This document shows, in pieces, positions 6,474-16,800 of a stretch of 21,288 bases of DNA. The DNA lies in the NCBI GenBank assembly GCA_049975065.1, contig JBNGDN010000032.1. The stretch is one strand, 5' to 3'. The notes under the pieces were generated by a model. It ran no database searches and was not told where the DNA came from. It saw nothing but the letters and a program-made list of their open reading frames with translations. This DNA is from Hydrogenovibrio sp049975065. Lineage in GTDB: Bacteria > Pseudomonadota > Gammaproteobacteria > Thiomicrospirales > Thiomicrospiraceae. A program made the position numbers and the translations under genes. Every line of letters begins with the position of its first letter. Positions within the stretch are counted from its first letter, which is position 1.

Positions 6474-9400
6474 ATGAATTTCCCGACCCTTGCTCAGATC
6501 GCGACACGCAACGTCGCGACCCTAGCCGACCACCACAGTGTGCAAGACGCACTCGATTTAATGGAGCAACACCATCTGCGCGACCTGGTCATTACCGGTG
6601 CGCAAGGCTTGCGGATGATTACCCCGCAGGATCTTATTACCCTGCGTATGCAGGCCGTTGATTTCGGCACTTCTTTGGCGGAAGTGACGCTGCACGCTGT
6701 GACCAGCCTCGCCGAAACCGAGTCGGTGATTGACGGCCTCAGTGCTTTAAAACAGGGATTCTTCGATTATTTGTGTCTGTTGAATGCCGACGGTGAACTG
6801 AGCGGGATTGTCAGCTACACCGACATGGCCAATCATTTGGATCAGCGCTATCTGTCGCAAACCCAGCGCATTGATGAATTAACCCACTTGACCGGCTATG
6901 TTTGTGTGGACGAAGCCACTTCCGTGCGCAACACCCTTTTGCAACTGAGAAAGGCTCAGGAGACGGCCGCCTTGGTTGCACGTCAAGGCCGTTGTATCGG
7001 CATTGTCACCCAGACCGACATTACCCATGCGCTGGCCGCCGATCTTTGTGGCACCACCGAGGTGGGCCGCATTATGAAAACCCCGCTGATCACCTTTTCC
7101 GGCGATCATTCTTTGCAAGACGCCCTGGTGTTCAGTCGTGAAAAACACATCAAACGCCTGCCCATTACCAATGTTAAAGGCGAAGTGACCGGATTGTTGC
7201 ATCAGAAAGATCTGGTGGCGCTGGTGTATGAAAACTGGCGACATCTGCTTGAAGAACAGCAGCGTCATCTCAGCGCCGAACGCGAACTCTTCAAGAACGG
7301 GCCGGTGTTGCTGTTTATCTGGCGTCCGACCGGGGCTTGGCCGGTGGTCTATGTGTCCGAGAATGTGGAACAGGTGCTGGGGTATAAGCCGGAGACGCTG
7401 CTGCGGGATGATTTTGAATACGGTCAAATCGTGCATCCCGATGATTTTGAGCGTACCGTCAAAGAGCTGGATGCGGCGTTGGCGAGGGGCTACGAATTTG
7501 TACAACAAGCCTATCGACTGCTGGATGCACAAGGGCGGGAACGTTGGTTTTACGATTACACCCTGCCGATTTACGACGAAGATGGTCAAGTCAGCACCTT
7601 GTACGGCTATCTGTTGGAGCAAACGGATCTGCTCAAGGCCAAAAGCGAAGCGCAACAAACGCAGACCCGTCTGAAGCTGGCGCTGGAAGCCGCCGATACC
7701 GGCTTGTGGGTCTGGGATATGAAGACCGAACAGATCAACTGGTCGGATCAGGCCTACACTCAGCTGGGCTATGAGCCGCAAGCCTTTGAGATGACGCTGG
7801 CGAAATTCAGTGACTTGGTGCATCCGGAGGATCTGGACGAGATGATGACTCAGGTTCGACAGCAGATGCATGAAAGACAGGGGTTTGTGACCGAATTTCG
7901 CATGCGTAATGCGCAAGGCGATTGGGCATGGTTGCAAGGACGCGGCAAGCTGACGCGATCCGCTCCAGACGGTCAGCCGCTGGAAATGATGGGGTCGCAT
8001 CTGGTGATTACCCCACAAAAGCAATTGCATGAACAGTTGGCGCTTCAGGAGCACCGTTTTCGCGGGGTGTTTGAAAACACTCGCAGCGGGGTGGCCATCT
8101 ACCAACCCATAGACGAGGGTGAGGATTTTATTTTTGTCGAGTTTAATCCTGCCGCCGAACGAATTGAAAAACTCGCCAAAGAGCAGGTGCTGGGCTGTCG
8201 TCTCAGTGATGTCTTTCCAGCGGCCAAAGAATTCGGTATTCTCGATGCGCTAAAGCGGGTATCGCGTACCGGTGTTAAAGAACAGTTGCCCACGACCACT
8301 TATGCGGATGACCGGATTGAGGGCTGGCGCGAAAATACCCTGTTCCGTTTGGCTTCTGGCGAAGTGGTGGCGGTGTATGAGGATTTGACGGACATTAAGC
8401 AATCCGAGCAGAACCTTGCCATTGAACGCAAGCGTTTGGAAAACATTATTTGGGGCACCGGCGTTGGCACTTGGCAGTGGAATGTGCAGACGGGCAAAAC
8501 CATTTTTAACGAACATTGGGCGGAGCAGGTGGGGTACACCTTGGACGAACTGCAACCGACCACGGTGGACACCTGGATGCGATTCACCCATCCGGACGAT
8601 TTGCCGAATGCTGAAAAACGGTTACAAGCGCACTTTGACGGTCAGACCGACCATTATGAAGTTGAATTGCGGATGCGGCATAAAAACGGCGACTGGGTGT
8701 GGCTGCTGGTTCGCGGCAAGGTGGTCAGCTGGACGGCAGACGGCCAGCCGGAGTGGATGGCGGGGACGCATCAAGATATTAATGACCGAAAACAGAAAGA
8801 GCAGGCTCTGTTGGAGGCTCAGCAGGTGGCCGAAGCGGCGAATCAAGCCAAGTCGGAGTTTCTGGCCAATATGAGCCATGAAATCCGCACGCCGATGAAT
8901 GCGATTATCGGCATGTCGCAATTGGGATTACAGGAGTCGGATGCCGACAAAATGCGCCATCAGTTGAGCCGAATCCATCAGTCCGGGCGTTTATTGCTGG
9001 GCATTCTCAATGATATTTTGGATTTTTCCAAGATCGAAGCGCGTCAAATGAGCGTGGATGCGCAACCTTTCTATTTATCCTGTTTGTTGGAAGAGTTATC
9101 GACCCTGCTGGCGGAACAGGCGCAAGATAAAGGCTTGTCCTTTGTCATTGACTGTCATTTGCCGAAGGACAGTTGCTTCATGGCGGATCGCTTGAGATTA
9201 CGGCAGATTCTGACCAATTTACTGGGCAATGCCATTAAATTTACCGAACAGGGCTTTGTGCGTTTGCGGATTCAGGCGGAGGCGCATCCACCCGAGTTCA
9301 GCAGCGTCGCTCAAAACATGTTTGCTCAAACTCCTCAGGCCGGTTCAGAAACGCCGGTTTGGGTGTCGTTTGCGGTGGAAGACTCGGGTATCGGTTTGTC

Positions 9401-10373
9401 CGCGGCCGAGCAGACCCAACTGTTTCAAGCCTTTCAGCAGGCCGATACCAGTATTACCCGCAAACATGGTGGTACGGGGTTGGGGTTGGTGATCAGCGAG
9501 CGTTTGGTGCATTTAATGGGCGGTCAGCACATCCACATTGACAGCACACCGGAGAAAGGATCGATTTTCCGATTCGGACTGCCCTTAATGCCTTGCACAC
9601 CCGAACAAATACCCGATGCGGCGCGGGCGGAAGGGGATACGACGGCGGTTACACGCTTGAGCGGTCGTGTGCTGCTGGTGGAGGACAATGAAATCAATCA
9701 GGAAGTGGTGACCGCCATGCTGGCACGGTTGGGCTTAACGGCTTGGGTGGCGCAAAACGGTGCTTTGGCGGTGGAAAAAGCGGCCCACACCCCGTTTGAC
9801 CTGATTTTAATGGACATTCAAATGCCGGTGATGGACGGTTACCAGGCCACCCAGGCGATTCGTGCCTTTAATCGTACAGTGCCCATTATTGCGCTGACGG
9901 CGGCGGTGATGGTGGAAGATCGCGATAAAGCGCTGGCGGCGGGCATGAACGATCACCTGAGCAAACCGATTGACCCGGACAGTCTGGCGAGCCTATTGGC
10001 GCAGTATCTGCCTTCAGCCTCAGACGATATTGCAGAAAAGACACCAAAAAACGCTGTGAAAACATCCACGGCAATGAAAACGGTTTTGATTGTCGCCAGT
10101 GATAAGGTGCATTTGAAGCGAAAAGCGGCCGAGTTGCAGGCGCAATATCGTGTTAAAGTCGCGGAGAATTTTGATAAAGCCAAACGCCTGCTGGCCGCCG
10201 GTGATGTCGATAAGGTGGTGTTTATTCCCGTGCGTCAAGAGAGTCATCAGGCGGTAGAGTCGGCCTTGCAAGGCGACTCTGAAGCGGATCTCGCCGCTTT
10301 GCGTGCGCTGTTAACCGATTCAGGCGTGTCGCTTGAGGTGGACAAGCCGGAGGCGCACGATGGCGGGGAATAA
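6474..10373 (+). CDS. Soluble CBS/PAS hybrid histidine kinase
   Basis: A 1299-residue hybrid sensor kinase with no membrane segment, so cytoplasmic. Order: four CBS repeats (about 1-260), PAS1 (273-385), PAS2 (399-515), PAS3 (526-640), PAS4 (651-770), HisKA with H802 in NMSHEIRTP, HATPase with N919 (GNAIKF), DSGIGL from D970 and GGTGLGL from G999, then a receiver with E1070-D1071, phosphoacceptor D1114 (LMDIQMP) and K1164. CBS pairs commonly bind adenine nucleotides, so an energy or adenylate input is a fair inference. From M1201 a tail starts like a second receiver (VLIVASD...) but has no phosphoacceptor. No Hpt is present, so output needs a partner, probably the next protein. I chose ATG at 6474 because the CBS domain begins there and TATAAT lies at 6423; GTG codons at 6444 and 6456 are alternatives. 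It overlaps the next gene by 14 bases. Confidence 0.9.
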   Translation: MNFPTLAQIATRNVATLADHHSVQDALDLMEQHHLRDLVITGAQGLRMITPQDLITLRMQAVDFGTSLAEVTLHAVTSLAETESVIDGLSALKQGFFDYLCLLNADGELSGIVSYTDMANHLDQRYLSQTQRIDELTHLTGYVCVDEATSVRNTLLQLRKAQETAALVARQGRCIGIVTQTDITHALAADLCGTTEVGRIMKTPLITFSGDHSLQDALVFSREKHIKRLPITNVKGEVTGLLHQKDLVALVYENWRHLLEEQQRHLSAERELFKNGPVLLFIWRPTGAWPVVYVSENVEQVLGYKPETLLRDDFEYGQIVHPDDFERTVKELDAALARGYEFVQQAYRLLDAQGRERWFYDYTLPIYDEDGQVSTLYGYLLEQTDLLKAKSEAQQTQTRLKLALEAADTGLWVWDMKTEQINWSDQAYTQLGYEPQAFEMTLAKFSDLVHPEDLDEMMTQVRQQMHERQGFVTEFRMRNAQGDWAWLQGRGKLTRSAPDGQPLEMMGSHLVITPQKQLHEQLALQEHRFRGVFENTRSGVAIYQPIDEGEDFIFVEFNPAAERIEKLAKEQVLGCRLSDVFPAAKEFGILDALKRVSRTGVKEQLPTTTYADDRIEGWRENTLFRLASGEVVAVYEDLTDIKQSEQNLAIERKRLENIIWGTGVGTWQWNVQTGKTIFNEHWAEQVGYTLDELQPTTVDTWMRFTHPDDLPNAEKRLQAHFDGQTDHYEVELRMRHKNGDWVWLLVRGKVVSWTADGQPEWMAGTHQDINDRKQKEQALLEAQQVAEAANQAKSEFLANMSHEIRTPMNAIIGMSQLGLQESDADKMRHQLSRIHQSGRLLLGILNDILDFSKIEARQMSVDAQPFYLSCLLEELSTLLAEQAQDKGLSFVIDCHLPKDSCFMADRLRLRQILTNLLGNAIKFTEQGFVRLRIQAEAHPPEFSSVAQNMFAQTPQAGSETPVWVSFAVEDSGIGLSAAEQTQLFQAFQQADTSITRKHGGTGLGLVISERLVHLMGGQHIHIDSTPEKGSIFRFGLPLMPCTPEQIPDAARAEGDTTAVTRLSGRVLLVEDNEINQEVVTAMLARLGLTAWVAQNGALAVEKAAHTPFDLILMDIQMPVMDGYQATQAIRAFNRTVPIIALTAAVMVEDRDKALAAGMNDHLSKPIDPDSLASLLAQYLPSASDDIAEKTPKNAVKTSTAMKTVLIVASDKVHLKRKAAELQAQYRVKVAENFDKAKRLLAAGDVDKVVFIPVRQESHQAVESALQGDSEADLAALRALLTDSGVSLEVDKPEAHDGGE
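10349..10353 (+). promoter_or_regulatory. ribosome binding site deciding the second kinase start
   Basis: GGAGG, six bases before ATG at 10360, inside the end of the preceding gene. It favours this start over the in-frame ATG at 10333 and implies translational coupling. Confidence 0.8.
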
Positions 10374-13300
10374 GGGCAATATTTGGCAAAACACCCGCGC
10401 CTCCCTAATTTTAGCTTGGGCGTTTTTCAGCGTTTTTTCATGGAGCCTGGCGCAGGCCAGCGAAGCGGAAATGCCAGGGTTTGACGATCTGTTTGAACGG
10501 CAGAAAATGATGATGTTACTCATTGAACCGAAAACAGGGCGCATCGTCAATGCCAATGCCGCCGCGGCGGATTACTATGGCTATACCCGTGATGAAATGC
10601 GAACAATGGTTATTCAAGACATCAACACCTTTACCGACGAGCAGATAGCGCAGGAGCGTTCCGCCGCTGAGGTGGACGGACGTCATTACTTTGTGTTCCG
10701 TCATCAACTGGCGGATGGTGAGGTGCGTCGGGTGGAGGTCTATTCACAGCCTTTCCAATTTAATGGGCAAACCCTGCTGCTGTCCACCGTGCACGATGTT
10801 GAAAGTGGCTTGCAAAAGGGGCTGGCAGATTACAGTCAACGCCTTGAAGAACTGATGGACATTCGCACCGCCCAAGCGGTGTTGCGCGATCAGCAAATTC
10901 ACAGTTTGCTGTTTATGGCGCTGGGGATTATTTCCATTATCGTGTTGTTGTTGCTCAGAGCCATTTCGCGCCGCGCGCGTGCCGAGCGCAAATTGCAATT
11001 GTTTGTGCGCGACTTTGAAGCCTTTTTGGATCAGACGGACGATTTTATCTATTTTAAAGATGCCGACAGTCGCATTCGCTTTTGCAGCCAGGCGATGGCG
11101 AAAATCACCGGTTTCCGCGACTGGCGGGATATGATCGGCAAGCATGATCGTGAAATTTTTCCGGAAGACACGGCCAACATTTATCAGGAAGAGGAAAAGC
11201 CGGTGTTGGAGCAGGGTGAGGCGCTGCTCAATAAAATCAATCCTTACTACGATGAAAACGGAAACACCGGCTATGTACAAACCAGTAAATGGCCGTTGTT
11301 GGATCACCAGGGTCAGGTGGTGGGCCTTTTCGGCATGAGCCGTGACATTACCCAGATCAAAGAAGCCGAGCTGGCGCTTCAGCAGGCGAAAGTCGAGCTG
11401 CAGCGAAGTGAACGCTTGTTGGAAGACGGCGAAGCTCTGGCCAAAATCGGCGGTTGGGAATACGAGGTGGCGACCGGCAAAATGTTCTGGACGCCGGGCT
11501 TGTTTAAACTGCATGAATTCACGCCGCACCCGGATTTTGATCATATTACGGAAAGCGCGAAATGTTATCAACCGGACGACCAAAAAACCATTCTACGTGC
11601 TTTTGAGCGGTGTATCGAATCTGGAGAAGCGTATGATCTGGTGTTTCCATTTACCACGCGTTCAGCGCAAAAGACGGAAGACGGTTCCGAACCCGTGCCC
11701 AATAAATGGATTCGCACTCGCACCGTTCCGCAGACAGTGAATGACCAGGTCATTCGGGTCATTGGTATAGTGATGGACATTACCGAGCAAAAACACACGG
11801 AGGAACGTCTGGAGGAGCTGGTTCGACAGGTTAAGGAGGCCAATCAGGCCAAGTCTGAATTTTTGGCGAATATGAGCCATGAGATCCGCACGCCCATGAC
11901 CGGCATTATTGGTCTGAGCGAGTTGGCGTTGCAACAAACGGAAGCCGAGGTGTTGCAACGTCAGATGCGTAAGATTTATCGTTCAGGTCGTTTGCTGTTG
12001 GGTATTTTGAACGATATTCTGGATTTTTCCAAAATTGAAGCGGGTAAAATCGACATCCTTGCCGAGCCATTTGGCTTGAATAAGCTGTTGGATAATCTTG
12101 ACAGTCTGTTTCGGTTCAATGCCGAAGAAAAAGGACTGGCGCTGCAATTTGAGGTGGCTGAAGCTGTAAATGGAGCCTACATCGGGGATGAAATGCGCTT
12201 GCGCCAGGTGCTTACTAATTTGATTGGAAATGCCATTAAATTCACGCCGCAAGGTTCCGTCACCGTGTCGGTTTTCGCTTCGGAAAGCCCGACGACCCAA
12301 GGTTCGAGTGGACTGGCTTCTGTCAAATCAGCGGCGACCGACACGCCGATTGCGTTGACATTCTGTGTTATCGACACGGGCATCGGCATTGAACCGGAGC
12401 AGCAGAAAAATCTGTTTAAGGCGTTTGGCCAAGGCGATGCGCGCATTAACCGCCAGCATGGCGGTACCGGCTTGGGACTGATTATCAGTCAGCGACTGGT
12501 GCAGGCGATGGGCGGCTCTGGAATTGAATTGTCGTCGGAAGCAGGGGCGGGTTCGCAATTTCAGTTTACCTTGCCGTTGATGCCCTGCCGTGAAGCCGAA
12601 AGCTTGGAAGAAGCGGTAGAACCGGTGTTGGGTGTCGATTTAAGCGCCTCGCTTACGGGACGGCTGCTGTTGGCAGAAGACAATGACATTAACCAGGAAG
12701 TGGCGCTGGCGCAGCTGGAAAGCTTTGGCCTAGAGGTGGTGTTGGCGGAAAATGGCCGCATTGCGGTGGAAAAAGCACGGCAAGAGGCGTTTGATTTGAT
12801 TTTAATGGACATTCAGATGCCGGAAATGGATGGCTATGAGGCCACGCAAGCGATACGAGCGTTTAATGCCGATATTCCGATCATTGCCTTGACGGCTGCG
12901 GCCATGGTGGAGGATCGGGAGAAAGCGCTGGAAGCCGGAATGAACGGTCATCTGGGCAAGCCGATTGAATCCGAGGCGCTGCATCACCTGTTAGCCAGTT
13001 ACTTAGGAACCACTGAAATCGCAGAGAAACCCACAGATAAAAAAGCGGCGGGAGATGAATTGACGCCAACCGAAACTGAAACTGAAGCCAAACCAAAACC
13101 CAAACCCGATAAGATGCCAAAGGAGCCGATTTTTTTGAAGCAAGCAAAGACACCAAGCCATGACACTGTCACCGAACAGCCGTTGATTAATGCGTCAAAA
13201 GGGCTCTTGCAGTTGGGCGGGAATGAATCCTTGTATCACAACTTGCTGTCCAAATTCGCGGTGCAATTGCGTGGCGAATTTGCGGACTTGAGCGCCATTT

Positions 13301-13839
13301 TGCCAGGCCTGGCAGAATCGGCAGAATCGACAGCCGCAGCCGATGCGGCCTCTTCCGAGGTGGATTGGGCGCGTTGGCAGCGTTTGAATCACGCTTTGAA
13401 GGGCGTAGCGGGCAACTTGGCATTGGAGGCGTTGTTTACGGCATCGCAATCCCTGGATAAAACCTTAAAAGCGCGAAAACAACCAGGCCTGGTGGAAGTG
13501 ACACGCTTTTTAAAGGTGTATGATGCGACGGAAGCGGCGATCACCAAGGCGATGGAAGACAATACCCAAGCGGAAGCCACTGAGATGCCGACGCATGATG
13601 AGGGTTTTGATGACGTGCGGGCGGCGTTGTCGGCGTTGTTGCCCAGAGTGGCGCAAAATGAGTTTATTGACGATGCCGAACTGCAACGGCTTTCAAAAGG
13701 GGTGCCGCTGCCTTGCCGTGAGGACTGGGAAGCGGTGGTGACGGCATTGGATGATTTGGAGTTTGAACAGGCGGAGGCGGCTTTGCAGCGTTTATTGGCA
13801 CGGTGTGACGCGGAAAGTGGTCAAGGGATGGATACATGA
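10360..13839 (+). CDS. Membrane hybrid histidine kinase with periplasmic PAS and Hpt
   Basis: A 1159-residue hybrid kinase. A signal peptide or first TM (about 12-28, ending SLAQA before SEAE) leads to a PAS domain (about 38-148) that should be periplasmic, then a TM (about 182-204). Cytoplasmic parts are PAS2 (220-335), PAS3 (350-475), HisKA with H507 (NMSHEIRTP), HATPase (GNAIKF, DTGIGI, HGGTGLGL), a receiver with D817 (LMDIQMP), a charged Glu/Thr/Pro/Lys linker and an Hpt domain with H1011 in NHALKGVAGN. A C-terminal helical tail (about 1080-1150) follows, as in many Hpt-ending kinases. This is the only Hpt in the three-gene set, so it may relay phosphate for its neighbours. Start at 10360 is set by GGAGG. 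Its end overlaps the next gene as ATGA. Two CCAGGCCTGG palindromes lie in the Hpt region. Confidence 0.92.
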   Translation: MAGNKGNIWQNTRASLILAWAFFSVFSWSLAQASEAEMPGFDDLFERQKMMMLLIEPKTGRIVNANAAAADYYGYTRDEMRTMVIQDINTFTDEQIAQERSAAEVDGRHYFVFRHQLADGEVRRVEVYSQPFQFNGQTLLLSTVHDVESGLQKGLADYSQRLEELMDIRTAQAVLRDQQIHSLLFMALGIISIIVLLLLRAISRRARAERKLQLFVRDFEAFLDQTDDFIYFKDADSRIRFCSQAMAKITGFRDWRDMIGKHDREIFPEDTANIYQEEEKPVLEQGEALLNKINPYYDENGNTGYVQTSKWPLLDHQGQVVGLFGMSRDITQIKEAELALQQAKVELQRSERLLEDGEALAKIGGWEYEVATGKMFWTPGLFKLHEFTPHPDFDHITESAKCYQPDDQKTILRAFERCIESGEAYDLVFPFTTRSAQKTEDGSEPVPNKWIRTRTVPQTVNDQVIRVIGIVMDITEQKHTEERLEELVRQVKEANQAKSEFLANMSHEIRTPMTGIIGLSELALQQTEAEVLQRQMRKIYRSGRLLLGILNDILDFSKIEAGKIDILAEPFGLNKLLDNLDSLFRFNAEEKGLALQFEVAEAVNGAYIGDEMRLRQVLTNLIGNAIKFTPQGSVTVSVFASESPTTQGSSGLASVKSAATDTPIALTFCVIDTGIGIEPEQQKNLFKAFGQGDARINRQHGGTGLGLIISQRLVQAMGGSGIELSSEAGAGSQFQFTLPLMPCREAESLEEAVEPVLGVDLSASLTGRLLLAEDNDINQEVALAQLESFGLEVVLAENGRIAVEKARQEAFDLILMDIQMPEMDGYEATQAIRAFNADIPIIALTAAAMVEDREKALEAGMNGHLGKPIESEALHHLLASYLGTTEIAEKPTDKKAAGDELTPTETETEAKPKPKPDKMPKEPIFLKQAKTPSHDTVTEQPLINASKGLLQLGGNESLYHNLLSKFAVQLRGEFADLSAILPGLAESAESTAAADAASSEVDWARWQRLNHALKGVAGNLALEALFTASQSLDKTLKARKQPGLVEVTRFLKVYDATEAAITKAMEDNTQAEATEMPTHDEGFDDVRAALSALLPRVAQNEFIDDAELQRLSKGVPLPCREDWEAVVTALDDLEFEQAEAALQRLLARCDAESGQGMDT
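13303..13312. repeat. CCAGGCCTGG palindrome, copy 4
   Basis: Exact copy inside the Hpt part of the second kinase, read as Pro-Gly-Leu. Here the flanks are G and C, so the palindrome extends to 12 bp (GCCAGGCCTGGC). Confidence 0.85.
13483..13492. repeat. CCAGGCCTGG palindrome, copy 5
   Basis: Exact copy 170 bases after copy 4, also in the Hpt region and again read as Pro-Gly-Leu. Extends to ACCAGGCCTGGT. Confidence 0.85.
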
Positions 13840-16800
13840 TGGGCTTTGAATGGGTGAAATCACGTTGGCTTCACTTGAGTTTGGCGCAGCGGTTGATGCT
13901 GTTTACGCAGAGTCTGTTTATCGCTTTGACCGTCTTGATTGGCGGTGTGCTGGGTTACACCATTTTTCTGGAAACCAAGCAGGAGTTGATACTGGAGCAG
14001 CAACGGCTCAATACCCAGTTGGCGCAGCGAATTGATCGCGAGCTGGAAGATCGTCTGGAAACCTTGAAACCGCTGGCGCGTCAGTTAGTGGCCGGTAATC
14101 GGCTGAAATCGCTGGGTGAAATGCAGAAGGTGCTGGACTCCCGCATTAAATTGCACGATTTTTTCAATGCCGGTCTGGTGGTCATGAACCCGAAAGGTGA
14201 ATTGATTTTGGATTCGCCGCGCATACCCGGTCGAATGGGACTGAATGTTGCGGATCGACCCCATGTGAAAGCCTTATTGAAAAATCCGGAACCTATGATT
14301 ACTCAGCCGTTTGTGGGACGGGCGGTTAAGGCGCCGGTTTTCCAGATATTCGTGCCGATGTTTGGCGAAGATGGGCGTTTGCTCGGCTTTGTGTTTGGGG
14401 TCACCAAGCTGGCCGAAGACAACTTTCTGCTGGGGTTGTCCAAAGAGGTTCTGCAGCCGAATCGCCATTTCTATGTGTTTGATTTTGACAATAGCCTGGT
14501 GGTGACATCGTCTCGGGAAAGTTTGGTGTTGCGAGATATTAAACAGTTACGTGACAGTGAGGCGTTGAATCTCATTCGACAGGGACAAAAGGCGGGTGTG
14601 GCCGGCAGTCATTTTGGTGGTCGCGAGTTGTTTACCGCCGAGCCGCTCAGCCTCATGAACTGGTTGGTGGTGCATACGGTGACCGAAGCGGTGATTTTTA
14701 ATCCGGTTTGGCAACTGCTGCTGCAGCTGATTGTGCTGATTATTGTATTGATGTTGCTGGTGGTTTTGGCGTTTGCTTGGTATTTGCGGCGTGAACTTAG
14801 GCCGTTGGAAACCTCGGCCGTGACGGTGGAAAAAATGGTCAATGGCGATATTCCGGCTCAGACCCTCACCATTGACCGCGAAGATGAGTTGGGGCGTTTG
14901 CTGAAAGCGTTTAATCGACTGGTGGCCAAACAACACACCAATATGCAGGAGTTGGAGGCGGCCAAAAAAGCCTCGGATGACGCCAATGCCGCCAAGTCAC
15001 AGTTTCTGGCGAATATGAGTCATGAAATTCGCACGCCGTTGAATGCGGTGATTGGCCTCACCGACCTGCTGCTGAAGGAAAAGGGGCTGCCCTCCACCGC
15101 GAAACAGCGTATCCGGCGGGTGCACGATTCCGGCCGATTGTTGTTGGGCATTATCAATGATGTGTTGGACTATTCCAAAATCGAAAGCGGTCGTTTGGAA
15201 ATCGAGCAGGTGGAATTTAATCTGAATGGTATTCTGGATCAACTGTCGGTATTGTTTGCCGATGAAACCGCTCGCAAGAAAATTGAGCTGGTGTTCCATA
15301 TTCGTCCGGATGTGCCGACGCATTTAATCGGCGACAGCCTGCGGTTAACCCAAGTGCTGGCAAATCTAATGAGCAATGCGGTCAAGTTTACCGAGCAGGG
15401 TGAAATTGAACTGTGCATTCGTGCTCTGCCGGATAAGAAAAACCACACGCGTTTGGTGTTTGCCATCCGTGACACGGGCATGGGGATGACGGAAGTGCAG
15501 CGTCAGCGTTTGTTCAAAGCCTTTTCCCAAGCCGATAACTCCATTACCCGCAAGCACGGCGGCACCGGCTTGGGTCTGGTGATCAGTCAGCGTCTGGTGC
15601 ATTTGCTGGGCGGCAGCGACATTGATGTGCAGTCGGAGCTGGGACAGGGGTCGGTGTTCAGCTTTGAGCTGAGTTTGCCCGTGGTGGTGCATTCGGATGA
15701 AAAAGCCATCCATTTTAACTGTGTGACCGAAGATGCCTGCCGTGCTTTAGTGGTGGACGATCAGGGGATCAGCCGTGATATTTTGCGGGAAATACTGGAG
15801 TCTTGGAACTTTGAAGTGGATGAGGCGGAAAACGCTGAGGAGGCGCTGCAGCGTGTGCGATCGCATCTGGATGAAGATCGTTTCTACAAAGTGGTGCTCA
15901 TGGACTGGGAGATGCCTAAGTTGGATGGCCTTCAGGCGTTGCGGCAGATAAAAGAACTGTATCATGCGGCGGGGCAACCGCAGGCTCTGCCAGCTTTGCT
16001 GATGGTCAGTGCGCATTCGTTCAGTGAAATCGCCATGCGTAATGATAATGAGTTTTCATTCCTGCATAAGCCCTTCAGCCCCTCCAGCCTGTTTAATGCC
16101 ATTAACGGTTTGCATCGCTTGGAACACCTGGGTGTGGTTCAGGATGGTGAGCAGATACGCTTTAAAGGTCAGAAGATTCTGATAGTGGAAGATAACGACA
16201 TCAATCAGGAAGTGATTGGTGAAATGCTGCGCAATCTGAATTTGAATATGGATTATGCCGTGAACGGTCGGGAAGGTGTCGATAAAGTGCAAAATGGTGA
16301 TTATGCTCTGGTGCTGATGGACATTCAAATGCCGGTGATGGATGGTTATCAAGCCGCCCGCGCGATTCGTCAACAAAATGCGGAACTGCCAATCATCGCC
16401 TTGACGGCGGCGGCGATGGTGGAGGATCGGCAAAAAGCGCTGGCCTCAGGCATGAATGCGCATTTGGCGAAACCGATTGATCTGAATGAACTGAAAAAGT
16501 TGATGATGGCCTACTTGGACTGGGAAACGGATCAAGGTGAATCCTTACCCGATAAAAGCAAGGAAGTCGCCCTGAACGAGGCCACCGTTAAACTGGTGGA
16601 ACACCCCGGTCAGGAAGAGGTTGCCGAGCAGGCCGAGAAGGTGTTGGAGGCGACTCAGCCAGTGGTGCTGATTGTGGATGACGAGCCGGCCAATGCCAAG
16701 ATTCTGGCCAATGGTTTGAAGCAGGATTATAAAATCCTGCTGGCCAATTCCGGTGAAAATGCCTTGAGGCTGGCGTCCGCTTCGCCGCAGCCGGATTTGG

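Noticed and set aside
10744..11583. 279-residue minus-strand frame inside the second kinase
   Set aside because: Antisense to clear PAS domains; no recognisable domain and no promoter or ribosome site support.
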